The notes below the pieces were generated by a model that did no database searches, was not told where the DNA came from, and saw only the letters and a program-made list of their open reading frames with translations. Source: an uncultured Caulobacterales bacterium (lineage in GTDB: Bacteria > Pseudomonadota > Alphaproteobacteria > Caulobacterales > Caulobacteraceae). From it: a stretch of 5,851 nt of DNA. A program made the translations under genes and the position numbers. Location of the stretch: contig CAIUZX010000168.1 of the NCBI GenBank assembly GCA_903903715.1, positions 1-5,851 on the forward strand. The letters are read 5' to 3'. Below, piece by piece: positions 1 to 5,756 of this stretch (positions within the stretch are counted from its first letter, which is position 1; each line of letters starts with the position of its first letter).

Positions 1-209
1 AGGCATGCGTAAGCGAACAATCCCATCCACGCCGCCGGCACGTGGACGAACATGATCTTGACCGTCTGATTTTGCTGGTAGTCGTTGGGAACGTGGGCCG
101 CGAGCCAAACGCCGAGGATCAGGCAAACGGCCGCTACCAAACCCAACCCCGGCGCCAAACGCCGCGAGAGGGCCATGAACCTGGCCGGATTGGCGAATAC
201 AGACCACAT
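1..209 (-). CDS. ccmC: Haem exporter / cytochrome c maturation protein CcmC, N-terminal part
   Basis: This is the first 69 codons of a gene running off the left edge. The translation starts MWSVFANPARFMALSRRLAP, continues into a hydrophobic stretch at about residues 19-35 (first membrane helix), then reads DYQQNQTVKIMFVHVPAAWM at about residues 45-64. A start of this MWS-FANP type and the block DYQQ...VKIM.VHVPAAWM are typical of CcmC. CcmC is an inner-membrane protein with six helices that passes haem to the chaperone CcmE in system I cytochrome c biogenesis. The diagnostic tryptophan-rich WWD segment lies outside the window. ATG at 209-207 is the only sensible start; the Shine-Dalgarno in front is weak. 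The lipoprotein FKBP gene ends 49 bp upstream on the same strand, so co-transcription is possible. The family call is firm; whether the whole gene is intact cannot be seen. Confidence 0.85.
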   Translation of the reverse strand, partial: MWSVFANPARFMALSRRLAPGLGLVAAVCLILGVWLAAHVPNDYQQNQTVKIMFVHVPAAWMGLFAYAC

Positions 210-258
210 AAGTCCGTCTAACCCGCCTTGCCCGTCTCGGGAAGTCGTTGGGGCACCA

Positions 259-756
259 TTAACCCTTGCCGGAGCCTGAAGACAGGACGCCGATCAGCTT
301 TATCTTGAACACAAGTGCGGTATTGGGCGGGATGACGCCGCCTGCGCCCGTCTCGCCGTAGCCCAGCTTCGGCGGAACATAGAGCACCCACTCGTCACCG
401 GGACGCATCAGGGGCAAGGCTTGCTGCCAGGCCGGTACAAGGTCTGCAAGACCCATGACGGCGGGTTGACCCCGCTCAACGGAGGAATCGAACACCTGAC
501 CACTGGGCAAGGACCCAACATAATCAACCTTGACCTCATCCATCGGTCCTGGGTGCGTTCCTTCCGCCGGGCCGCTCGACAGGATTTTGTACTGAAGGCC
601 CGAGGCAAGGATCTTAACCCCCGGCTCTTTGGCGGTTTTGGCCAGGAAGACTTCAGCTTTCGGCTGCGCGCCGGATTCGGCCTTCGCGGCCTTTCCCTGA
701 CAAGCGGCGACGGTCAGAGCGAGGAACGCGACGGCGAACAGGCGGGATATGGACAT
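259..756 (-). CDS. FKBP-type peptidyl-prolyl cis-trans isomerase, lipoprotein
   Basis: The product is 165 aa. Residues 1-19 form a lipoprotein signal (Arg5, hydrophobic core 6-16, lipobox V-A-A-C with Cys19), so the protein should be lipid-anchored and face the periplasm. A charged/alanine linker at 20-50 precedes one FKBP domain at about 52-157. FKBP12 active-site equivalents are visible: Tyr79, Phe89-Asp90 in GQVFDSS, Leu106-Val107, Trp110, Tyr133 in LGYGETGAGGVIPPNTALVF, and Phe150. It should isomerise Xaa-Pro bonds of exported proteins. I chose the start at 756 because the signal peptide begins there and a GAGG lies about 11 bases upstream; the open frame continues to 906, but that part has no signal-like features and enters the divergent promoter region. 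It lies directly upstream of ccmC on the same strand, so the two may share a transcript. The fold and lipobox are clear; the client protein is unknown. Confidence 0.92.
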   Translation of the reverse strand: MSISRLFAVAFLALTVAACQGKAAKAESGAQPKAEVFLAKTAKEPGVKILASGLQYKILSSGPAEGTHPGPMDEVKVDYVGSLPSGQVFDSSVERGQPAVMGLADLVPAWQQALPLMRPGDEWVLYVPPKLGYGETGAGGVIPPNTALVFKIKLIGVLSSGSGKG

Positions 757-922
757 GGGGCGGAGCCTCTGAGTTGATCCAAGTGCTTTTATCGCCCGTT
801 CGGCTGCGCCGCCACCACTTCCCATCGCGCCAACGCACTTGACGTGCGCGGCGCCCTTTCCTTTCCGGTCCGGACGTTGGATGGAAGAGCCAACCGAACC
901 CAACACTCAGGACGTCGCGATC
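757..922. promoter_or_regulatory. Divergent intergenic region, FKBP / alcohol dehydrogenase
   Basis: These 166 bp separate two genes transcribed away from each other and must hold promoters or leaders for both. I see no convincing -35/-10 pair on either strand. The clearest element is the imperfect palindrome at 827-854, roughly central. There is also an 8-bp palindrome GTCCGGAC at 868-875 and a short inverted repeat GTTGG/CCAAC at 876-880 and 890-894. AGGA at 909-912 sits 10 bases before the dehydrogenase ATG and is its likely ribosome binding site. Confidence 0.5.
827..854. repeat. Imperfect 28-bp palindrome in the divergent region
   Basis: GCGCC (827-831) pairs with GGCGC (850-854), and CGCAC (834-838) pairs with GTGCG (844-848), around a 5-base centre TTGAC. 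The two arms are separated by AA on one side and a single C on the other. It lies roughly midway between two divergent start codons, where an operator would be expected. It could equally be an RNA hairpin in the dehydrogenase leader, or chance in GC-rich DNA. Confidence 0.3.
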
Positions 923-2056
923 ATGGCTGTTATTTCCATTGTGAACACCGCGCAATTCGACTTCGGCGTCATTCAGCAACTGGCCAGCGTTCTGGAGAGG
1001 CTTGGGGTTTCGCGTCCGATGCTCGTGACCGACAAGGGTCTCGTCCGTGCAGGGCTGGACGAAAAGATCAAGGCTGCTGCGGCTGGCCGACCGATCGTCG
1101 CCACCTATGATGAAACGCCGTCAAATCCTGACGAGGCGAGCGTGCTGGCCGCGCTGCAGGTCTACAAGGACGCAGAGTGCGATGGCCTCGTCGCCCTTGG
1201 CGGCGGATCTCCGATGGATCTCGCCAAAGCCGTGGCGTTGCTCGCGACGCACGAGGGTCCATTGGAACGTTTCGGAGCGAGTGTTCGCGGCATGAAGCTG
1301 ATCGGCAAGGTGGCGCCGATCGTCGCCGTCCCGACCACGTCCGGCACTGGATCAGAGGTCTCCGTCGGCGCAGTCGTGATTTTGACCTCCGGCCGTAAGG
1401 AAACGATCATCTCTCCGCACCTGATCCCACCTGTAGCCCTTTGCGACCCGGATCTCACGGTAGGGCTGCCGGGTCTGCTGACGGCGGCGACAGGCATGGA
1501 CGCGGTCACCCATTGTATCGAGGCCGTTCTGGCGCCTGGCGTGAACCCGCCCCTCGAAGCGATCGGGTATGACGGCGTTGAGCGGGCGGTCGCTGAAGGC
1601 TGGCTGGCCCGCGCCGTCGCTGACGGGGGTGATCGCGATGCGCGCTGGCACATGATGATGGCCTCGCTCGAGGGCGCGCTGGCCTTCGCAAAGGGGCTGG
1701 GCGCCGTACACGCTCTGTCGCATGCGAGCGGCCGGATACCAGGCCTCAGTCTTCACCATGGAACGCTGAACGCTCTCTATCTCGCCCCCGTTCTGCGTTT
1801 CTCCGAAGGGTCCGCCCCAGAGAAATACACGCGATTGAAGCGGTGTTTAGGGGTCACGTCTTCAGCTGATCTCGCCGATACGGTCCGGGCTCTGAACGAG
1901 CGACTGGGCCTGCCGTCTGGACTTGCCGCCCTGGGCGTGACGACGGACATGATCCCTGACATCGTGAAGTATGCGCTGACCGATCTTGCGCATTTCACAG
2001 CAGTTCGCAAACCGACGGCGGATGAATACCACGCATTGGTCGAGGCGGCGCTCTAA
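923..2056 (+). CDS. Iron-containing (group III) alcohol dehydrogenase
   Basis: The product is 377 aa, normal for the family. The N-terminal half is the dinucleotide-binding part, with GGGSPMD at 93-99 and PTTSGTGSE at 137-145. The C-terminal half is the all-helical metal domain. Metal ligands by comparison with FucO-type enzymes are Asp193 and His197 in GMDAVTHCIEA, His263 in VHALSHASG and His279 in LHHGTLNA. The segment between the last two histidines is two residues longer than in FucO; I recall this LHHGTLNA form from a proteobacterial subgroup. These enzymes oxidise alcohols or reduce aldehydes/ketones with NAD(P); the substrate cannot be read here. I chose ATG 923 because homologues start at the equivalent of MAVIS...FDFG and AGGA lies 10 bases upstream; in-frame ATGs at 839 and 881 lack a ribosome site. 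An amidase follows after 42 bp, probably in one operon. Maleylacetate reductase is a less likely reading. Confidence 0.9.
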   Translation: MAVISIVNTAQFDFGVIQQLASVLERLGVSRPMLVTDKGLVRAGLDEKIKAAAAGRPIVATYDETPSNPDEASVLAALQVYKDAECDGLVALGGGSPMDLAKAVALLATHEGPLERFGASVRGMKLIGKVAPIVAVPTTSGTGSEVSVGAVVILTSGRKETIISPHLIPPVALCDPDLTVGLPGLLTAATGMDAVTHCIEAVLAPGVNPPLEAIGYDGVERAVAEGWLARAVADGGDRDARWHMMMASLEGALAFAKGLGAVHALSHASGRIPGLSLHHGTLNALYLAPVLRFSEGSAPEKYTRLKRCLGVTSSADLADTVRALNERLGLPSGLAALGVTTDMIPDIVKYALTDLAHFTAVRKPTADEYHALVEAAL

Positions 2057-2079
2057 GTCGCCAGTCCGAAGCTTCATCA

Positions 2080-2087
2080 GGGAGGAG
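2080..2087 (+). promoter_or_regulatory. Strong ribosome binding site of the amidase gene
   Basis: GGGAGGAG stands in the 42-bp gap after the dehydrogenase stop, 11 bases before ATG 2099. It fixes the amidase start and shows that this gene is translated independently although it probably shares the upstream transcript. I see no terminator or promoter in the gap. Confidence 0.75.
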
Positions 2088-2098
2088 ACCCAAACGTC

Positions 2099-3670
2099 AT
2101 GATCGCCGCCGCAATGGTCGCCCTGTTGATGGCCGCCGCTTCTCCTGTCGAAGAAAAAAGCCTCTCCCAGCTTCGGGACGATCTGGCCAGCGGCAAGACA
2201 ACCTCGGTGGAGCTGGTTCAGGCGTATCTCGCCCGCATCGCCGCCATGGATCGCGAGGGCCCGTCTTTGCACAGCGTTATTGCGATCAATCCACATGCGC
2301 TGGAGGATGCGCGAGCGGCTGACGCGGCCAGGGCCGCCGGGAAGGCCGTCGGACCGATGTCCGGATTGCCCATACTGATCAAGGACAATATCGAGACGGG
2401 CGACGGCTTGGCGACGACGGCCGGTTCCTTGGCCCTGAAGGACAATGTCGCAGCTCGCGATGCGCCGGTCGTGGCGCGTTTGAAGGCCCAGGGGGCGGTC
2501 GTGCTGGGCAAGACCAACCTGTCTGAATGGGCGAACATCCGATCCAACCGGTCGATCAGCGGCTGGTCGGCGGTCGGTGGGCTGGTCAAAAACCCCTACG
2601 CCCTGAATCGAAACGCCTGTGGTTCGTCTTCAGGGACCGGAGCCGCCATCGCTGCGAGTTTCGCCGCCGGTGGAGTGGGCACGGAAACGGACGGCTCGAT
2701 CACGTGTCCCGCCTCGATGGGCGGACTGGTGGGCCTGAAGCCCACGGTCGGTCTTGTGTCCCGCAATCGAGTCGTGCCGATTTCCCACAGTCAGGATACC
2801 CCGGGGCCGATGACCCGCACTGTTTCTGACGCGGCGATCATGCTGACCGCAATGGCGGGCAGCGATCCCGGAGATACCGCGACGGCGGGTGCGGACGCGC
2901 GGCGGACCGATTATCTCGCAGCCCTCAAGGGCGCGAGCTTGAAAGGCAAGCGACTTGGCGTTCTGCGTTACGCCGCCGGGCTGAATCCGGAAGACGACGT
3001 CCTGTTTGAAAACACGCTCAAGCGCCTTTCCGAAGCTGGGGCAGAACTTGTTGAGATCCGCGACTATCAGCCGCCCGCGACCATCGGTGTTGACGAAGGC
3101 GTGGTGTTGTTCACCGAGCTGAAGGTCGATCTCGACGCCTATCTCGCCTCGACCCCGTCGCCGGTTCGGACGCGATCGTTGTCCGACGTGATCACCTTCA
3201 ACAAGAAGACGCCTCGGGAGCTCGCAGTGTTCGGTCAAGACGCCTTCGAGTTCGCCGCGACGACCAAAGGCCTGTCCGATCCTGTTTATCTGAAAGCACG
3301 TCGAGACTCGTTGTTAGCGTCGGGACCAAACGGAATCGACATGCTGATCGCAAAGCACCATGTGGACGCCTTGATCGGACCCACTTACGGTCCCGCAGCC
3401 TTCAGCGACCTGTTGCATGGTTCTCATGCGAGCGGGAGAATCGGCGAGATCGCCGCCGTCGCCGGATATCCGCACCTGACGGTTCCGATGGGACTGATTC
3501 ATGGTCTGCCGGTTGGCATTTCGTTTGTCGGGCCGGCGTGGAGCGAGGCCAAACTTCTGGCGCTCGGCGCCGCGTTCGAATCTCTGATCCAGGGAAGACG
3601 CCCGCCGACCTACGCCGCGTCCATTGAGACTATGCCCGAGGTCGCGCCGCTGCTCGCCCCCGCGCGGTAA
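2099..3670 (+). CDS. Amidase-signature family enzyme, peptide-amidase-like, probably exported
   Basis: The product is 523 aa. The Ser-cisSer-Lys triad of the amidase-signature family is complete: Lys95 in LIKDNIE, cis-Ser176 in CGSSSGTG and nucleophile Ser200 in GTETDGSITCPAS, with the usual 24-residue spacing. Blocks such as GKTNLSEWANIRSN (137-150), the SISGWS segment, GLVGLKPTVGLVSR and ISHSQDTPGPM closely recall the peptide amidase (Pam) of Stenotrophomonas maltophilia, which hydrolyses C-terminal peptide amides. This likeness is from memory, and other amide substrates are possible. Residues 1-15 (MIAAAMVALLMAAAS) are hydrophobic with likely cleavage after the alanines, so export to the periplasm is probable, although the n-region lacks a positive charge. 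The start is fixed by GGGAGGAG 11 bases upstream. It follows the alcohol dehydrogenase by 42 bp and ends 9 bp from convergent gloB. The family is certain; the substrate is not. Confidence 0.92.
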   Translation: MIAAAMVALLMAAASPVEEKSLSQLRDDLASGKTTSVELVQAYLARIAAMDREGPSLHSVIAINPHALEDARAADAARAAGKAVGPMSGLPILIKDNIETGDGLATTAGSLALKDNVAARDAPVVARLKAQGAVVLGKTNLSEWANIRSNRSISGWSAVGGLVKNPYALNRNACGSSSGTGAAIAASFAAGGVGTETDGSITCPASMGGLVGLKPTVGLVSRNRVVPISHSQDTPGPMTRTVSDAAIMLTAMAGSDPGDTATAGADARRTDYLAALKGASLKGKRLGVLRYAAGLNPEDDVLFENTLKRLSEAGAELVEIRDYQPPATIGVDEGVVLFTELKVDLDAYLASTPSPVRTRSLSDVITFNKKTPRELAVFGQDAFEFAATTKGLSDPVYLKARRDSLLASGPNGIDMLIAKHHVDALIGPTYGPAAFSDLLHGSHASGRIGEIAAVAGYPHLTVPMGLIHGLPVGISFVGPAWSEAKLLALGAAFESLIQGRRPPTYAASIETMPEVAPLLAPAR

Positions 3671-3679
3671 AGCGGCGCT

Positions 3680-4438
3680 TCAGCCCTTGAAGGCGTCCTT
3701 AGCGCCTCGAACGAGGGCGAACGCTTCGTCAGGGGAGCTGAACGAACCAAGCGAAGACGCCAACACGCTGGCCCGTAGGAAAGGGTTCGTCGCTTTTTCC
3801 AGACCGATCGTCGTCGGCACAGTGGGCTTGCCCGTCGCACGTCGGTCGAAAATCTCCTGACACCTCGCCGCTACGACCGCATCCTGATCGAGGCTCAGGG
3901 CAAATCGCGCGTTTGATGCGGTGTACTCGTGCGCACAGTAGACCAAGGTTTCGTCGGGCAGCGCCGCGAGCTTGGAAAGGCTGGACCACATCGTCTGCGC
4001 CGTGCCCTCGAACAGGCGGCCGCATCCCAGCGCAAACATGGTGTCGCCGACGAAGGCGATGTGATCTTCCGGGCTGTAAAAACACACATGGCCGTTGGTG
4101 TGGCCGGGCGTTTCCAGAACTGTCAGTCTCGACGCTCCAAGCTCGAGGACTTCGCCCTCTGTCACCGCGTAGTCCAGCGGCGCGATACGTGAGACTTCCG
4201 AGGGACCATAGATGATCGCTCCTGTGGCGCTCTGCACGGCCGCATTGCCACCTGCATGGTCGGGGTGCCAGTGTGTGTTGAACACCCGCGTCAGGCGCCA
4301 TCCCAAGCGTTCAGCGGCTTCAAGTATGGCGCTCGCGTCGGGCGTGTCGATGGTGGCCGCCTCGCCGGTCAGCTGATCCCGGACGAGAATCGCATAATTG
4401 TCGCTCAAACAGGGAAACAAGCGAACCTCGAGCGCCAA
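3680..4438 (-). CDS. gloB: Hydroxyacylglutathione hydrolase (glyoxalase II)
   Basis: The product is 252 aa, the usual bacterial length. It hydrolyses S-D-lactoylglutathione to D-lactate and glutathione, the second step of methylglyoxal detoxification, in the cytoplasm. The N-terminal metallo-beta-lactamase domain has THWHPDH (His56, His58, Asp60, His61), His113 in ETPGHTNGH, Asp132 in VGDTMF and His170 in YCAHEYT, the full binuclear metal set. Glutathione-site features include CGRLFEGT (138-145) and, in the C-terminal HAGH domain, Lys215 and NPFLR (218-222). The start codon is TTG (4438-4436), supported by GGAGG 6 bases upstream and by the conserved N-terminus LFPCLSDNYAILV; no ATG exists in frame nearby, and the overlapping ATG at 4451 is out of frame. 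It converges on the amidase and diverges from a methyltransferase gene. The call is firm. Confidence 0.96.
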   Translation of the reverse strand: MALEVRLFPCLSDNYAILVRDQLTGEAATIDTPDASAILEAAERLGWRLTRVFNTHWHPDHAGGNAAVQSATGAIIYGPSEVSRIAPLDYAVTEGEVLELGASRLTVLETPGHTNGHVCFYSPEDHIAFVGDTMFALGCGRLFEGTAQTMWSSLSKLAALPDETLVYCAHEYTASNARFALSLDQDAVVAARCQEIFDRRATGKPTVPTTIGLEKATNPFLRASVLASSLGSFSSPDEAFALVRGAKDAFKG

Positions 4439-4505
4439 GACGGACCTCCATTGATTTAGAATGTAAGACGACCCTTATCACCGATCCTGGGAATTTCGCG
4501 AAGCC
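4439..4505. promoter_or_regulatory. Divergent intergenic region, gloB / methyltransferase
   Basis: These 67 bp separate the gloB TTG from the methyltransferase ATG and should carry both promoters. I cannot assign -35/-10 boxes with confidence. An 8-bp palindrome TTCGCGAA lies at 4495-4502, only 3 bases before the methyltransferase ATG, where it overlaps the place of the ribosome site; the best Shine-Dalgarno there (GGGA, 4489-4492) is weak. Confidence 0.4.
4445..4449 (-). promoter_or_regulatory. Shine-Dalgarno deciding the TTG start of gloB
   Basis: On the minus strand these bases read GGAGG, with 6 bases between them and the TTG at 4438-4436. The spacing is ideal and no in-frame ATG is available, so TTG initiation is the best reading. 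The same G-rich string is part of the out-of-frame sequence ATGGAGG. Confidence 0.75.
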
Positions 4506-5270
4506 ATGCGTCGAAGCGTTACAGAGCTCCGGTCCTTTTATGCGGCGCCAATGGGTCGTGCTGTTCGGACCATGGTGATCCGCCAGCTCATCAATGCCTG
4601 GGGCGATGTCCGCGAACTCGATGTTCTCGGCATTGGTTACGCAACGCCCTTTCTCGAGCCCTTTCGCGAAAATGCACGGCGGGTCGTCGCGGCGATGCCC
4701 GCGACGCAAGGCGCGGAAACCTGGCCGATCGGCGCGCCGAATCTGGTTTGTCTGGCGGATGAAAACGCCCTTCCCCTCCCAAGCGCGATGTTTGACCGCA
4801 TCCTGATCGTTCATGGACTGGAGGAAAGCACTGATCCTGTGGCATTGCTGTCTGAAGCCCATCGGGTGCTCGCTCCGTCGGGCCGGGCCATCATCGCCGT
4901 CGCTAATCGAAATGGACTCTGGGCGGGTGCGGAGAACACGCCCTTTGGTCATGGACGGCCATTTACTCGCGCCCAACTTGAGACCATCGTCCGCGACGCA
5001 GAGCTTGAGCCGTGCGCCTGGTCGCGGGCGCTTTATGCTCCTCCGTGGCCGGTCCTTGCGCCCTACGCCGAATTGATCGAACCGGCGGCGGCGGCGGTCG
5101 CCCCCCCGTTTTCCGGCTTGATCCTTCTGGAGGCTATCAAACAGACCTTCGCCGTGAGGCCCGGGCGAGTCCGCGCCCCTGTCGCTCGCGCCGCGCTGAG
5201 GCCGGCGGGCGCCCTTTCGGCTATACGCAAGCTGGGTCTTGGAAAGGCGAACGATCTTCGCCATAGCTAA
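4506..5270 (+). CDS. Class I SAM-dependent methyltransferase (Methyltransf_11-like)
   Basis: The product is 254 aa, soluble, with no signal peptide. A Rossmann-type methyltransferase core can be followed: motif I at 38-48 (LDVLGIGYATP, a degenerate glycine-rich SAM loop), the acidic/adenine region with NLVCLADENALPLPSAMFD (79-97), strand 4 at 98-105 with ILIVHGLEE, and the helix-strand EAHRVLAPSGRAIIAVANRNGLWA at 117-140, the usual post-motif of the Methyltransf_11 group. A C-terminal region of about 75 residues, rich in Ala, Pro and Arg, has no motif I know. The substrate cannot be inferred. It is divergent from gloB and 45 bp upstream of the PII gene, so it may share a transcript with PII. 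The start at 4506 has only a weak ribosome site but gives a sensible N-terminus. A long open frame on the opposite strand (4320-5264) is a shadow of this gene. Confidence 0.85.
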   Translation: MRRSVTELRSFYAAPMGRAVRTMVIRQLINAWGDVRELDVLGIGYATPFLEPFRENARRVVAAMPATQGAETWPIGAPNLVCLADENALPLPSAMFDRILIVHGLEESTDPVALLSEAHRVLAPSGRAIIAVANRNGLWAGAENTPFGHGRPFTRAQLETIVRDAELEPCAWSRALYAPPWPVLAPYAELIEPAAAAVAPPFSGLILLEAIKQTFAVRPGRVRAPVARAALRPAGALSAIRKLGLGKANDLRHS

Positions 5271-5296
5271 CCACGGCGGGTCTTTCGTCCGTGCAC

Positions 5297-5304
5297 GAGG
5301 GGAT
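5297..5304 (+). promoter_or_regulatory. Ribosome binding site of the PII gene
   Basis: GAGGGGAT lies 11 bases before ATG 5316. The gap of 45 bp after the methyltransferase also holds a weak inverted repeat, CACGG (5272-5276) with CCGTG (5289-5293). I see no sigma-54-type promoter (GG-N10-GC with the usual context) in the gap. Confidence 0.55.
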
Positions 5305-5315
5305 CTTATAATTCG

Positions 5316-5660
5316 ATGAAACTGATTATCGCGATCATCAAACCCAGCCGTCTCGACGCCGTTCTGGATGCGGTGACTGAAGCTGGCGCGTCCGGCGTTA
5401 CGGTGACAGAGGTGCGCGGCTATGGCCGTCAGCGGGGTAAGACCGAGGTCTACCGTGGTGCTGAATACGCTGTGAAGTTGCTACCGAAGGTCAAGCTTGA
5501 GATAGCGGTTCCGCTAGACATCGTGAGCAAGGTGGTCGATGCGATCGCCCAGTCCGCGAACACCGGAAAAATCGGCGATGGCAAGGTCTTTGTGACAGAT
5601 CTTGATTCCGCCATGCGGATCAGGACAGGCGAACGCGACGCGTCCGCCATTTCGAGCTAG
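5316..5660 (+). CDS. glnK: PII nitrogen regulatory protein, GlnK-like
   Basis: The product is 114 aa, against 112 for typical PII. PII trimers bind ATP/ADP and 2-oxoglutarate and control targets such as the ammonium channel AmtB, GlnE and NtrB according to nitrogen status. The T-loop at 37-55 keeps Gln39, Thr43-Glu44, Tyr46 and the uridylylation site Tyr51 in YRGAEY. Lys58, the B-loop TGKIGDGK (83-90) and the C-loop RIRTGER (101-107) are intact, so effector binding should work. Unusual are Ser11 where Phe is common (KPSRLD) and Lys54-Leu55 where Asp/Asn/Ser-Phe is usual at the T-loop base. The tail ISS runs two residues past the usual end, and the TAG stop is the TA of the palindromic element that follows. 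GlnK is favoured over GlnB by the MKL start and EYAV...EIAV, but the symbol is not secure; an amtB or glnA neighbour would lie beyond the window. Confidence 0.93.
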   Translation: MKLIIAIIKPSRLDAVLDAVTEAGASGVTVTEVRGYGRQRGKTEVYRGAEYAVKLLPKVKLEIAVPLDIVSKVVDAIAQSANTGKIGDGKVFVTDLDSAMRIRTGERDASAISS

Positions 5661-5735
5661 TGGATTGAATTTGACATTCGAGTTCCAGTTGACACTTGGC
5701 GGCGTTTCGAATGTCAAATTCGAAAAATCCACTAG
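5657..5735. repeat. Palindrome 1: 25-bp stem with a 4-nt bulge and 25-nt loop
   Basis: CTAGTGGATT (5657-5666) pairs perfectly with AATCCACTAG (5726-5735). GAATTTGACATTCGA (5667-5681) pairs perfectly with 5707-5721. The only interruption is four unpaired bases GAAA (5722-5725) on the right. The loop is 5682-5706. The structure begins three bases inside the PII reading frame (the C of AGC, then TAG). No run of T follows the stem, so it is not a classical intrinsic terminator, but as RNA it would be a very stable 3' hairpin on the PII message. Confidence 0.9.
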
Positions 5736-5756
5736 AATCAATAGATTTTCTAGTGG
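5729..5756. repeat. Junction inverted repeat between the two palindromes
   Basis: CCACTAGAA (5729-5737) is the exact reverse complement of TTCTAGTGG (5748-5756). Inside it TC (5738-5739) can pair with GA (5744-5745) across AATA. It uses the right arm of palindrome 1 and the left arm of palindrome 2, so it cannot form at the same time as their outer stems. Confidence 0.8.

Noticed and set aside
757..906. Upstream extension of the FKBP frame by 50 codons.
   Set aside because: It would bury the lipoprotein signal peptide, which begins cleanly at 756, and would overlap the divergent promoter region; the extension is low-complexity.
839..922. Upstream extension of the alcohol dehydrogenase by 28 codons, or by 14 codons from ATG 881.
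   Set aside because: Neither ATG has a ribosome site, and family members start at the position of ATG 923, which has AGGA at suitable spacing.
3670..3680. AAGC/GCTT mini-hairpin between the convergent amidase and gloB stops.
   Set aside because: Four base pairs with a 3-base loop and no T tract; too weak to call a bidirectional terminator.
4320..5264. A 314-codon open frame on the minus strand across the methyltransferase and the start of gloB.
   Set aside because: The predicted protein is Arg/Gly/Pro-rich with no recognisable motif, overlaps two well-supported genes, and is the kind of antisense shadow GC-rich codon use creates.
5307..5312. A perfect TATAAT just before the PII start.
   Set aside because: It ends 3 bases before the ATG, so transcription would begin at or within the gene, and there is no -35 box at the right distance (about 5284-5289 reads TTCGTC).
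5657..5735. Palindrome 1 as a classical Rho-independent terminator of glnK.
   Set aside because: The stem is long and AT-rich, the loop is 25 nt, and no T run follows directly (AATCAATAG comes next), so it does not fit, although it may still protect or end the transcript by other means.
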